DNA of 64,000 bases. Source: JAIBJN01 sp963748205. GTDB lineage: Bacteria > Actinomycetota > Thermoleophilia > Gaiellales > Gaiellaceae. A model generated the notes under the pieces. The model worked only from the letters and a program-made list of their open reading frames with translations. It had not been told where the DNA came from and did not search any database. This document shows positions 7,958-16,537 of the stretch, in pieces. Position 1 is the first letter of the stretch; every line of letters begins with the position of its first letter. Location: the NCBI GenBank assembly GCA_963748205.1, contig CAVVIB010000018.1, positions 66,679 through 130,678 on the forward strand, read 5' to 3'. A program made the translations under genes and the position numbers.

Positions 7958-9199
7958 CTACCGGTTGAGCCTGGGCGGCGAGGCCGGTCGTTCGCCGAGG
8001 CGGACGGTCACCGTCTCGCGCTCACCGTCGCGCAGGATCGTCAGCTCGGCGTTCTGGCCCGGAAGAAGGCGCTGCGTGACCGCGCGGACGACATCCTCGG
8101 CGGAGTCGACGGGCTGGCCGTCGATCGCGACGATCAGGTCCCCGCCGATCAGGATCCCCACGCCCTCGTACTCGCGCTGCTGACCGCCGCCGCGCAGGCC
8201 GGCTCGGTCGGCCGGGCTGCCGTCGACGACTTCCTGTACCGCCGCTCCCTGGTCGGCTCCGTAGTCGAGCTGGCGCGCCATACGCGGCGTGACGGTCTGG
8301 GTCGTGATCCCGAGCCAGGCATAGCGCACACGTCCGGTCTGGATCAGCTGCTCCATGGAGCGCTTCGCCGCGTTGATCGGGACGGCGAAGCCCACACCCT
8401 CGGCGGTCCCGCTCTCGCTGCGGATCTGCGCATTGATGCCGACCACCTCGCCGCGAGCGTTGAACATCGGGCCGCCCGAGTTGCCCCGGTTGATCGGCGC
8501 GTCGGTCTGGATCGCGTCGATGAGGTCGTAGCTCGAGGTCAGCGAGTCGATGGAGCGCTCCGTGGCCGAGACGACCCCCACGCTCAGCGAGCTCTCCTGG
8601 CCGAACGGGCTCCCGATCGCGGCGACGGGCTCGCCGACGACGACGACGCCCGAGTCACCGAGAGGCACCGGGCTCACCGGGTGGTTGGCGGGATCGACCT
8701 TGAGGACACCGACGTCGTCGTAGAGGTCCCAGCCGATGATCTTCGCCGCGACGCGTTCGCCGTTCCGGTACTGGACGTACACGCGCGAGGCGGCCTCCGG
8801 GGTCTGCGTCTCGTCCGCCTCGCCGGCCGTCGTGATGACGTGCGAGTTCGTGAGGACGTAGCCGTCGTCGGAGACGACGAACCCCGACCCCTGCGCCTCG
8901 GACTGGAGCTGCTGGGCGCCCCCGTTGCCGAAGACGGCGTAGATGGTCACGACGCCGGCCGCGCGCTTCTCGTAGATCTCGCTCGCGTCGAACCCGTTGC
9001 CGACGAGCGGCTTCGCCGCGTCGCCCTCGACGGGGTTGGCCGCAGGCGTCGCTCCGTCCGGAGTCGAGACGAGGACGGTCTCGACCTGGGGCGAGTCGTC
9101 GTCGAGCCAGCCGACGGCCTTCCCGAGGACGAGCGCGCACGAGCCGCCGAGCATGGCGGCGACGATTGCGATGACGGCTACGACCCCCGGGCGGATCAC
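7958..9199 (-). CDS. HtrA/DegP-like membrane-anchored serine protease with PDZ domain
   Basis: 413-aa extracytoplasmic quality-control protease. An N-terminal hydrophobic anchor (residues about 4-30) is followed by a trypsin-like domain with the triad His120 (TNSHV), Asp162 (YDDVGVLKV) and Ser241 (RGNSGGPMF), then a PDZ domain (about 300-405) with GGDLIVAIDGQPV. Family knowledge: such proteins degrade misfolded exported proteins and are often controlled by the adjacent two-component system. The gene follows the response regulator and kinase on the same strand, the order seen for mprA-mprB-pepD in actinobacteria. Start ATG at 9199 precedes the anchor directly. Confidence 0.92.
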   Translation of the reverse strand: MIRPGVVAVIAIVAAMLGGSCALVLGKAVGWLDDDSPQVETVLVSTPDGATPAANPVEGDAAKPLVGNGFDASEIYEKRAAGVVTIYAVFGNGGAQQLQSEAQGSGFVVSDDGYVLTNSHVITTAGEADETQTPEAASRVYVQYRNGERVAAKIIGWDLYDDVGVLKVDPANHPVSPVPLGDSGVVVVGEPVAAIGSPFGQESSLSVGVVSATERSIDSLTSSYDLIDAIQTDAPINRGNSGGPMFNARGEVVGINAQIRSESGTAEGVGFAVPINAAKRSMEQLIQTGRVRYAWLGITTQTVTPRMARQLDYGADQGAAVQEVVDGSPADRAGLRGGGQQREYEGVGILIGGDLIVAIDGQPVDSAEDVVRAVTQRLLPGQNAELTILRDGERETVTVRLGERPASPPRLNR

Positions 9200-9261
9200 G
9201 TTCGACTCATCGTAGTGACGGTTCCCTCCCTCAGGAGGGTCATATCTTTTCGTGGCAAATG

Positions 9262-10695
9262 TTACGAGCCACCGGTGGCAACCGGGTCGGTCGCTTCGCT
9301 TTCACGTGAAAACGGCAGGGCCGGGTCGAGCGGGAGTTTCAACGTGAAAACGGTCCGCCCGGGCACGGATTCCACCTCGATCGTTGCATCCATGCGGGAT
9401 GCCAGCTCCGCGGCGATGGCGAGCCCGAGGCCGCTGCCCGACGCCTTGCCGCCCGCAGCGCGGTAGAAGCGCTGGAAGAGGTGCTCCTGGTCGTCCTCAG
9501 GGATGCCCGGCCCGGCGTCCGCGACCTCGAGCACCGCGAAGCCGTCGCGTTCCTCGACCGAGACCGAGACAGGCGTGCCGTCGGGCGTGTGCCTGATGGC
9601 GTTCTCGACGAAGGCGCGGGCGATCTGCTGCACGCGGACGTCGTCACCGAGCGCGTAGAAGTCCTCGTCGCCGTCCAGCGCGAGCCGGCGACCGCCCGCC
9701 TCCGCCACCGCACGAAATTCGTCGACGACCTGCCGCGCGACGGCGCAGAGGTCGAACGGCGCGGTCTCGACCTCCAGTTGGCCGGCGTCCAGCCGTGACA
9801 GGTCGAGGAGGTCCGTGGCGAGCCTCGTGAGCCGGTCGATCTGGTCGCGCATCTCGGCCATGAAGTCGCGCCGCACCTCGGGATCCATGTCCTCGTCGCC
9901 GAGGAGCTCGACGAACCCGCCGAGCGAGAAGAGCGGCGTCCGCAGCTCGTGGGAGGCGTTGGCGATGAACTCACCGCGGGCGCGGTCGAGCACCGCCAGC
10001 CGCGTGCGCATGGAGTCGAAGGCGTCCGCGAGCTGGCCGACCTCGTCGCGGCCGGAATCGCGGATCGGCGTCTCGAAGTCCCCGGCCGACAGGCGCTCGG
10101 CCGCGCTCTCCAGGCGGCGGATCCGGCGCGTGAAGAACCACGCCATCAGGTAGCCCACGAGCCAGGAGATGGCCAGTGAGATGCCGCCGGCGATGAGCAG
10201 GCTGCGCCGGACGACGTTGACGTTCGCGAGCACGTCGTCCAGCGGCGCCGAGACGAGCACCACACGGTCGCCGTCGATGGAAAGCGAGGCTTCCGCGTAG
10301 TGGGCCCCGCCCCGCTCGACCCGCCCCGAGGCCAGGAGGCCGGTGTCGGCCGCTTCCAGCGCCACGGCGTCGGTCGACAGATCGTCGACGTTGACGACGC
10401 GCGAGTCGAGCAGGTTCACAAGCTGGCCTTCGGTGACCGGCTGGAGGATGGTGATCCGTACGCCGAGGCTCTCGGCGCTGGTGGTCACGGCGGTCTCCGC
10501 CACTTCGGTGTTCAGCGAGCGGAGCTGGCCGCTCATGTTCTGCACGGCCACCTCGAGCTCCCGGACCTTCGCGTCCACAAGGCGGTCCTCGAGCTGCGGC
10601 ACGACCGCCGCGTAGACGATCGCCAGCGCCCCGGCCACGACCAGGAAGAGAGCGAGGCCGGCCTTGACGCTCAGGCTGAGGAGCGGCTTCCTCAC
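9262..10695 (-). CDS. Sensor histidine kinase (MprB-like)
   Basis: 477-aa membrane kinase. Two transmembrane helices (about 11-32 and 165-188) flank an extracytoplasmic sensor; then HAMP (ARRLESAAERLSAGDFE-like segment, about 190-240), dimerization domain with phospho-acceptor His249 in ASHELRTPLFSLGG, and HATPase with NAIRHTPDG, DAGPGIPED and GSGLGLAIAAEL. The start overlaps the response-regulator stop by 4 bp (ATGA), so the pair is coupled. The 3' end of the gene contains two parS-like palindromes, meaning the last 20 codons may be shaped by a DNA-site requirement. Likely senses envelope stress given the linked htrA gene (inference). Confidence 0.93.
   Translation of the reverse strand: MRKPLLSLSVKAGLALFLVVAGALAIVYAAVVPQLEDRLVDAKVRELEVAVQNMSGQLRSLNTEVAETAVTTSAESLGVRITILQPVTEGQLVNLLDSRVVNVDDLSTDAVALEAADTGLLASGRVERGGAHYAEASLSIDGDRVVLVSAPLDDVLANVNVVRRSLLIAGGISLAISWLVGYLMAWFFTRRIRRLESAAERLSAGDFETPIRDSGRDEVGQLADAFDSMRTRLAVLDRARGEFIANASHELRTPLFSLGGFVELLGDEDMDPEVRRDFMAEMRDQIDRLTRLATDLLDLSRLDAGQLEVETAPFDLCAVARQVVDEFRAVAEAGGRRLALDGDEDFYALGDDVRVQQIARAFVENAIRHTPDGTPVSVSVEERDGFAVLEVADAGPGIPEDDQEHLFQRFYRAAGGKASGSGLGLAIAAELASRMDATIEVESVPGRTVFTLKLPLDPALPFSRESEATDPVATGGS
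9298..9313. promoter_or_regulatory. parS-like centromere site 1
   Basis: The 12-bp core TTTCACGTGAAA at 9300-9311 is identical to the centre of the widely conserved bacterial parS site bound by ParB. The extended 18-mer CGCTTTCACGTGAAAACG differs from a perfect palindrome at one position. It lies within the 3' end of the histidine kinase gene, about 19.7 kb from dnaA, a normal distance for parS, and the window encodes ParA and ParB. Confidence 0.7.
9337..9349. promoter_or_regulatory. Degenerate parS-like site 2
   Basis: TTTCAACGTGAAA, the parS core with one extra A between half-sites, 26 bp from site 1 and sharing the right half CGTGAAAACGG with it. Given the base insertions elsewhere in this assembly, the extra A could be an error, but it sits in an intact reading frame, which argues against that. 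Binding would need to be tested. Confidence 0.4.
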
Positions 10696-11393
10696 GGCGT
10701 GTCGCGGAAGCGGTAGCCGGCGCCCCGCACGGTGAAGATGAGCTCCGGCTCGGCCGGGTCGCGCTCGACCTTCTCGCGCAGGTGGCGCACGTGCACGTCG
10801 ATCGTGCGCGGGTCGCGGAACTCGGAGCCTCCCCAGAGCTCGTCGAGAAGCTCTTTTCGCGTGAAAACGCGTCCGGGGCTCGCCGCGAGCATGCGCAGCA
10901 GCTCGAACTCGAGGTAGGTGAGCTGGACCGGCTCGCCGCGGGCCTCGACCGTGCGGCGGCTCGTGTCGATGCGCAGACCTTCGACCTCGATCACCTCCGC
11001 CCGGGCGCCGGCGGGCGTGAGCTGCGCGCGGCGCAGGAGCGCGCGCACCCTGCTCATGAACTCGCGGATGGAGAACGGCTTCGTGATGTAGTCGTCGGCG
11101 CCGAGCTCGAGGCCGAGCACCTTGTCGCCTTCGTCGCCGCGGGCCGTGAGCATGATGATCGGGACGGCGCTCCGTTCCTCCCGCAGGCGCCGGCAGACGG
11201 CGAGCCCGTCCAGCCGCGGGAGCATGAGGTCGAGAATGACGAGATCGACCGGCGTCTCCCGGTAGCGCTCGAGCGCCTCCTCGCCGTCGCGCGCTTGCAC
11301 GACCGTGTAGCCCTCGCGTTCGAGCGGGTACGTGAGGAGTTTCTGCACCGACTCCTCGTCATCGACGAGGAGCACCGTCGAGCGCCGTTCCAT
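10692..11393 (-). CDS. OmpR-family response regulator (MprA-like)
   Basis: 233-aa DNA-binding regulator. Receiver domain with acidic pocket VDDEE (10-14), phospho-acceptor Asp55 (LVILDLMLPRLDG), Thr in IIMLTARGD and Lys in DYITKPFS; C-terminal winged helix ending with RTIDVHVRHLREKVE and FTVRGAGYRFR. The ATG at 11393 (MERRSTVLLVDDEE) fits family N-termini better than the in-frame codons 45 bp upstream, which would overlap the divergent M28-like gene's promoter region. Its TGA overlaps the kinase ATG. Probably controls its own operon and htrA, by analogy with mprAB. Confidence 0.94.
   Translation of the reverse strand: MERRSTVLLVDDEESVQKLLTYPLEREGYTVVQARDGEEALERYRETPVDLVILDLMLPRLDGLAVCRRLREERSAVPIIMLTARGDEGDKVLGLELGADDYITKPFSIREFMSRVRALLRRAQLTPAGARAEVIEVEGLRIDTSRRTVEARGEPVQLTYLEFELLRMLAASPGRVFTRKELLDELWGGSEFRDPRTIDVHVRHLREKVERDPAEPELIFTVRGAGYRFRDTP
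10855..10866. promoter_or_regulatory. parS-like site 3
   Basis: TTTCGCGTGAAA, one mismatch from the parS core, with the right half CGTGAAAACG identical to sites 1 and 2. It lies inside the response-regulator gene in codons of the conserved VFTRKELL segment, so part of the match is constrained by the protein. Confidence 0.35.
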
Positions 11394-11445
11394 CGCCCGG
11401 ATAAGGATAGGGACGCCGGGGGCCTCGACTACACTCAAGTGGCGA

Positions 11446-13332
11446 ATGGCCGCTGAAGCGCCACGCCGCCGGCCGCGGCGCGGGTCCCTGGAGCGGCCCG
11501 TCTCGACGCGGATCTACCGGGCCGCCTGGCTGGTGGTCGCAGTGCCCCTCCTCGTGGCCGCGTTCAGCGTGGGCGAGCCGGACCCGCTGCCGGAGCCGCG
11601 CCTCCGCCCGTTCTTCGACCAGTCGACCGCGGTGCAGTTCTCCCGGGAGCTGGCGAGCACGTATCCGGACCGGTCTCCGGGCTCGCTCGGCGCCGAGGGC
11701 GCGGCCGACTGGGTGGAGCAGCAGCTCCGCCAGTACGAGTTCACGGTCGAGCGGCAGACCTTCACGGCCGACGTCCCGGGCCAGGGCACCGAGGAGCTCG
11801 TCAACATCGTGGCGCGCGCCCCGCAGACCGGCGAGCAGGGCGTCCAGTCACAGAAGGCGATCGCCGTGCTCGCGCACCGCGACAACCTGGGCACGTCACC
11901 CGGGGCGGTCGACAACGCCTCGGGGACGGGTGCGCTCCTCGAGCTCGCCCGCGACCTCGGGAACGCATCGCTCTCGCACCCGTTCATCCTCGTCTCCACG
12001 GACGGTGGCGCCCTCGGAGGCCTGGGCGCGGCCCACTTCGCCGAGACCGCGCCCTACGCGGGAAGCCTGGCCGCGGTCGTCAACCTCTCCGCCGTCGGAG
12101 GGGCGCCGGCCCCGCGCATCGAGTTCGGGGGCGATACGCCGCGGGTGTCGAGCTCGACCCTCGTGGCCACCGCGGAGGAGGCCATCCGCCGGGAGGCCGG
12201 CGTCGAGTCGACCCGGCCCGGCCCGTTCGCGCAGCTCGTCGACCTCGCCTTCCCCTTCAGCCTCTACGAACAGGCGCCCTTCGTCTCGCGCGGCGTCCCG
12301 GCCGTCACGATCACGACGGGGTCGAGCCGGCCCCGATCGCCCGAAGGCGACTCGTTCGCGGCCCTGAACGGCGACCGGCTCGGAGGGCTCGGCCTCGCGT
12401 CGCAGTCCCTCCTCGGCTCGCTCGACGAGGCCGCCGAGGTCACGAGCGGCACCCAGTCCTACATCCACTTCGGGACGCGGATCCTCTACGGCTGGACGCT
12501 CCAGTTCGTCCTCATCGCGGCGCTGCTGCCGTTCCTGGCCGCGACCGTCGACCTGTTCGCCCGCTGCCGGCGTCGCCACATCCCGCTCTGGCCCGCGCTG
12601 CGCAGCTATCTGAGCCGTCTCACGGTGTGGCTCTGGCTCGGCGTGGCGTTCGCCGTCTTCGTAGCTGTCGGGCTGTTACCCAGCGGCGCGGACCGGCCGC
12701 TCGGTCCCGACACCGACGCCGCGGGCGACTGGCCAGTGGCGGCGCTCGCCGCGCTCGCCGCCGTCTCCGCGGTCGCGTGGCTGATCGTCAGGCCGCGCCT
12801 CACGCCGACCCGCTCGATCGGCCGTCCCGAGGAGCTCGGCGGCCACCTCGCGGCCATGCTCGTGCTCGGCGTCGTCTCGCTCGTCGTCGCCGCGATCAAC
12901 CCCTACTCGCTGCTCTTCCTGCTCCCCTCGCTGCACGCCTGGCTCTGGCTTCCGCAGGTGAGCGACCGGGGCCGGCCGGCGCAGTTGGGCGTCTACGCTC
13001 TCGGCTTCCTCGGCCCGGCCATCCTGATCGCCTCGTTCGCCTTCCGGTTCGAGATGGGCTTCGACGCCATCTGGTACGTGATCGCGCTCACGGCGGTCGG
13101 CTACGTCCCGGTTCCGCTGGTCGTCGCCTTCCTCGCCTGGGGCGCAGCAGCCGGCCAGGTCGGCGCAGTCGCCATGGGACGCTACGCCCCGTATCCGGAG
13201 GTGAGCGAGCGCACACGCGGCCCGCTCAGGGGCGCCGGAGGGCAGGCTATTCTCGTCTGGCGGAGGTCCCGCCGGCGGCACCTCGCGGCGGTTGACGTTG
13301 ACGCGGAGGCCGAGCGGGCCGAAGCTGAGTAG
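11446..13332 (+). CDS. M28-like membrane protein with degenerate peptidase site
   Basis: 628-aa protein: one N-terminal membrane segment, an extracytoplasmic M28 (Zn aminopeptidase-like) domain of about 330 residues, and roughly eight C-terminal helices. The domain keeps AHRDN (His ligand) and PGAVDNASGTGALLELA, but the block that normally has the catalytic and ligand Glu pair (like AEELG) reads STDGGALGGLGA, and the usual Asp of NxDM is Ser in VVNLSAVGG. It therefore looks like an M28 fold that has lost zinc chemistry. ATG at 11446 starts a basic RRRPRRG stretch before the first helix. Divergent from the response regulator, 52 bp apart; sortase follows 10 bp downstream. Confidence 0.82.
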   Translation: MAAEAPRRRPRRGSLERPVSTRIYRAAWLVVAVPLLVAAFSVGEPDPLPEPRLRPFFDQSTAVQFSRELASTYPDRSPGSLGAEGAADWVEQQLRQYEFTVERQTFTADVPGQGTEELVNIVARAPQTGEQGVQSQKAIAVLAHRDNLGTSPGAVDNASGTGALLELARDLGNASLSHPFILVSTDGGALGGLGAAHFAETAPYAGSLAAVVNLSAVGGAPAPRIEFGGDTPRVSSSTLVATAEEAIRREAGVESTRPGPFAQLVDLAFPFSLYEQAPFVSRGVPAVTITTGSSRPRSPEGDSFAALNGDRLGGLGLASQSLLGSLDEAAEVTSGTQSYIHFGTRILYGWTLQFVLIAALLPFLAATVDLFARCRRRHIPLWPALRSYLSRLTVWLWLGVAFAVFVAVGLLPSGADRPLGPDTDAAGDWPVAALAALAAVSAVAWLIVRPRLTPTRSIGRPEELGGHLAAMLVLGVVSLVVAAINPYSLLFLLPSLHAWLWLPQVSDRGRPAQLGVYALGFLGPAILIASFAFRFEMGFDAIWYVIALTAVGYVPVPLVVAFLAWGAAAGQVGAVAMGRYAPYPEVSERTRGPLRGAGGQAILVWRRSRRRHLAAVDVDAEAERAEAE

Positions 13333-13342
13333 TGGAGGGCTT

Positions 13343-14065
13343 ATGAAGATGCGGCGTCTCGGAACGGTCCTGATCGTGGGCGGGTTGCTCGTGCTCGCCT
13401 ATGCCGCCGCGGTCCTGTTCTGGCGCGACCCCGTCACGGACCTCTACAACCGCTACCAGCAGAACCAGCTCGAATCCGCGCTCGAGCACGAGTTCGAGGC
13501 CTGGGACGCCGGCCCGCCGCCCGCGGTCGCAGAGGCCGAGGTGGAGGATGACGGCGAGGCCGCACAGCCAAGGCCCGGAGTCGTCACGGCACGCGACGCC
13601 CGCCGGTTCCTCCGCGATCTCGAGCAGGGGCAGGCCTTCGGGCGGATCCACATCCCGCGGATCGGCGTCGAGGCCGTCGTGGTCCACGGGACGCGCTGGG
13701 GCGCCGACCTCTCGCGCGGGCCAGGGCACTACGAGCGCACGACGGTTCCCGGCCTCGGGAAGACCGTCGGCATCGCCGGCCACCGAACGACGTTCGGCGC
13801 GCCGTTCCGCAAGATCGACAAGATCGAGGCCGGCGACGAGATCACGCTCGACATGCCGTACGCGACGTTCCACTACCGCGTCTTCCAGCACGAGATCGTG
13901 GACGAGAAGGACTGGAGCGTGATCCGCAACCGCGGCTTCGACACGCTCATGCTCTCGGCCTGCCACCCGCTCTACGGGTCGTCCGAGCGCTGGATCGTCT
14001 ACGCGCGACTCGCCTCCGTGCAGCCCCGCGAAGGCGACGCCTACACCGTCGCCGCCGCGGGCTAG
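13343..14065 (+). CDS. Class E sortase
   Basis: 240-aa transpeptidase that links surface proteins to peptidoglycan or polymerizes pili. N-terminal membrane anchor (about 7-27), a linker, then the sortase barrel with catalytic His147 (AGHRTTFGAPF), Cys207 (LSACHPL) and Arg216 (SSERWIVYAR). The CHP context is typical of class E enzymes of actinobacteria, which favour LAxTG sorting signals (family knowledge). ATG at 13343 has AGTGGAGGG about 7 nt upstream. No obvious LPxTG/LAxTG substrate gene is adjacent. Its TAG overlaps the convergent moeA stop in a shared CTAG. Confidence 0.93.
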   Translation: MKMRRLGTVLIVGGLLVLAYAAAVLFWRDPVTDLYNRYQQNQLESALEHEFEAWDAGPPPAVAEAEVEDDGEAAQPRPGVVTARDARRFLRDLEQGQAFGRIHIPRIGVEAVVVHGTRWGADLSRGPGHYERTTVPGLGKTVGIAGHRTTFGAPFRKIDKIEAGDEITLDMPYATFHYRVFQHEIVDEKDWSVIRNRGFDTLMLSACHPLYGSSERWIVYARLASVQPREGDAYTVAAAG

Positions 14066-15264
14066 ATCGCGAGGTAGCGCACGGTGGAGCCGGCGCCGAG
14101 CTCGCCCTCGCCGGCCTCGACCCAGACGAGCGCGTTCGCGCGCCCGGCCCGCACGATCATGTGCGACTCCTGGCCGGAGAGCGGCTCGAGCACGTCCTCG
14201 TCGCCGTTCCTCCGGACGGCTGCGCGCACTAGCTCGTCGCGGTCGGCGTTCCGCCGTACGGCGGAGCCGAGCGTGGCGGTCCGGAACGCCGGCAGAGGAT
14301 CGGGCAGGCCGAGGAGCGCGTTGATCGCCGGACGCACGAGCAGCTCGAAGGTCGCGAGCACGGAGACCGGGTTGCCGGGCAGGTTGAACACGAGGTGGTC
14401 GCGGCGGACGCCGAAGGCCACCGGCTTCCCGGGCTTCATCTTCACGCCCCAGAAGAGCTCCTCGACGCGCAGCTCGGCCTGGACCTTGCGCACGAGATCG
14501 TGCGGGCCGACGGACGCGCCGCCGGTCGTGACGAGCATGTCGAAGCCGAGGAGCGCGCGCTCCATCGTCCGCCGGTGCTCCTCCTCGTCGTCGGCCACGA
14601 CGCCGAGCTGCGCGGGCACCGCACCGGCGAGCCCGAGCGCGGTCGCAAGCAGGAGGCCGTTCGACTCGTAGATCTGGCCGGGCTCGAGCGTCTCGCCGGG
14701 CTGGCGCAGCTCCGAGCCGGTGACGAGGATCCCGACGCGCGGGCGCTTCGTGCACTGCACCTCCGAGACCCCGGCCGCCCCCAGCGCGCCGACCTGTCCC
14801 GGCCCCAGCACGACGCCGGGCTCGAGCACCGTCTCGCCCGCGCGGACGTCGCCGCCCGGCTCGCGCACGTTTGCACCGCGGGCAACAGGAGCGGCGACAG
14901 CTAGCCCTTGCTCGCTCTCCTCGACGACCTCGATCGGGACGACGGCGTCGGCGCCCTCCGGCACGGCGCCGCCGGTTGCGATCCCCATCGCCTCGCCGGC
15001 GCCGAGCGGCCGAGAGGCCGGGCTGCCCGCTGCGATGCGCTCGACGACCGGCAGGACGACCGGCGCCGAAGCGGTGTCGGCGGACCGAACGGCGTAGCCG
15101 TCCATCGCCGAGCTCGGGAAGGGCGGCAGGTCGACCACGGCGGCGGCGCTCTGGGCGAGCACGCGCCCGGTCGCCCGCTCGATCGGCACGCGCTCGGCCT
15201 CGAGAGGCTTGGCCCGCTCGAGGATCAGGCGCTGCGCCTCGGCGACGGAGATCAGGTCGGCCAC
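14062..15264 (-). CDS. moeA: Molybdopterin molybdenumtransferase MoeA
   Basis: Inserts molybdenum into adenylylated molybdopterin. 400 aa. Motifs: FPSSAMDGYAVRSADT near residue 50, GGAVPEGADAVVPIE, RPRVGILVTGSEL, GQIYESNGLLLATAL, LVTTGGASVGPHDLVRKV (MPT-binding) and KPGKPVAFGV followed by FNLPGNPVSVLATFE. GTG at 15264 (VADLISVAEAQRLI) matches family N-termini and excludes about 65 residues of unrelated in-frame sequence. Separated from moaC/mogA by 10 kb, so the cofactor genes are not in one operon. Convergent with the sortase. Confidence 0.93.
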   Translation of the reverse strand: MADLISVAEAQRLILERAKPLEAERVPIERATGRVLAQSAAAVVDLPPFPSSAMDGYAVRSADTASAPVVLPVVERIAAGSPASRPLGAGEAMGIATGGAVPEGADAVVPIEVVEESEQGLAVAAPVARGANVREPGGDVRAGETVLEPGVVLGPGQVGALGAAGVSEVQCTKRPRVGILVTGSELRQPGETLEPGQIYESNGLLLATALGLAGAVPAQLGVVADDEEEHRRTMERALLGFDMLVTTGGASVGPHDLVRKVQAELRVEELFWGVKMKPGKPVAFGVRRDHLVFNLPGNPVSVLATFELLVRPAINALLGLPDPLPAFRTATLGSAVRRNADRDELVRAAVRRNGDEDVLEPLSGQESHMIVRAGRANALVWVEAGEGELGAGSTVRYLAI

Positions 15265-15289
15265 GAGGCCGTACGCTAGTTGAGGGAAG

Positions 15290-16537
15290 CTAGATGGGGA
15301 CGGCGTCGCGGAGGAGATAGGCCGACATCGCGAGCGCGAGCAGCCGCGCGGTGCGGTCTTCCTCGACGGCCGCGAGCGGAACCGCCCAGACGGCGTACCA
15401 GGGCACGAGCCACGAGGTGCATACGAGCAGGAGGCCGGCCGTGAGGGCGAGCCTGGCACGACCGCGCCAGGCCTCGCGCAGAAGCCAGAGGTACGCGACC
15501 ACGAATGCGCCGGCGAAAACGGCGGCCACGGCCCCCTCGGGCAGGCCCAGGCTCGAGATCCGGACCGGAATCGCGTACCACGCGCGATCCTCGGCGAGGT
15601 TGGTGGCGAGCGGGCCGGTCGCGCCCGCCCACTCCAGCCCGTAGCGCCAAGTGGCGATCGCCACGATTATCACTGCCGCCACAGCAAGCCCGCGGTGGTC
15701 GATCCGGCGCCCGACCCGGCGCGCCTCGAGGAGCCTGAGCGGCAGGAAGAGGATCGGGACCCACTTGATCGCGATCGCCGCCGCCCAGGAAGCCCCGGCC
15801 AGGGCCCGCCGCCCGGACGCGGCCAACGCCAGCGCCCCGAGGACGAACGCCATCATCCAGGCGTCGTTGTGACCGCCCCCCGCGAAGTGGATCGCCAGCA
15901 GCGGGTTCCAACCCACGAAGGCGGCTGCGAAGGCCGGCCGCGAGGACAGCCTCGCCGCGAGCAGGACGAGCGCGACCATCGCGAGAGCCGCGAGCGCCCG
16001 ATACGTCCAGGCGGCCGCGTCCGACGACTCGCCCACGGCATCGGCATGCACCTCCGAGACGAGCGTGAATCCCGGCCCGTAGACCGAGGTCGTGTCGTAC
16101 CAGTACGAGCCCATGAGCGGGTACGCGGGGTCGTCTGGATAGTCGCGCGGGACGTCCACGTACGGGTTGCCGTCGTGCACCGCGGCAATGCGCCCGTAGT
16201 CCCAGTAGGTGTAGACGTCGGTCGAAAGCAGCACCGGGCCTGCGAGCGGCAGGAGCTGGACCGCACACGAGAGCGCGATGACGAGGCGGAGCCGGGCGCG
16301 CGCGCCGGCGCCGGAGAGCAGGAGCAGGCCCACGAGGTACGCGGCGAACGCCACGACCATCGCCCCGAGGTAGAGCCACGCCCAGGCCGTGTCGTCGCCG
16401 TCGTGCTCGGGGACGAGCGGCGAGCTCTCGGGGTAGGCGAACCCGACCGCCGCCGCGACGAGCGCGAGGACGAGCGCTCCCGCGACGAGTGCCCAGCCTG
16501 CGCTAGCCGGGACCGGTGGTCGTCGGAGGCGGCTCAG
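15290..16537 (-). CDS. Multi-span membrane glycosyltransferase (GT87/mannosyltransferase-like)
   Basis: About 415 aa with 9-11 hydrophobic helices, resembling polyprenol-phosphate-dependent mannosyl/glucosyltransferases (GT-C fold). An Asp-containing first loop LLSTDVYTYWDYGRIAA and GNPYVDVPRDYPDDPAYPLM fit GT-C acceptor/donor loops; GGGHNDAWMMAFVLGAL is also characteristic. The start is unclear: the only standard start, an ATG at 16636, adds 33 Arg/Ser-rich residues that shadow the Pro/Thr tail of the PBP on the same strand; a CTG at 16537 would give MSRLRRPPVPAS just before the first helix, and I use it tentatively. Overlaps the PBP 3' end by 35 bp. Substrate unknown. Confidence 0.75.
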   Translation of the reverse strand: MSRLRRPPVPASAGWALVAGALVLALVAAAVGFAYPESSPLVPEHDGDDTAWAWLYLGAMVVAFAAYLVGLLLLSGAGARARLRLVIALSCAVQLLPLAGPVLLSTDVYTYWDYGRIAAVHDGNPYVDVPRDYPDDPAYPLMGSYWYDTTSVYGPGFTLVSEVHADAVGESSDAAAWTYRALAALAMVALVLLAARLSSRPAFAAAFVGWNPLLAIHFAGGGHNDAWMMAFVLGALALAASGRRALAGASWAAAIAIKWVPILFLPLRLLEARRVGRRIDHRGLAVAAVIIVAIATWRYGLEWAGATGPLATNLAEDRAWYAIPVRISSLGLPEGAVAAVFAGAFVVAYLWLLREAWRGRARLALTAGLLLVCTSWLVPWYAVWAVPLAAVEEDRTARLLALAMSAYLLRDAVPI

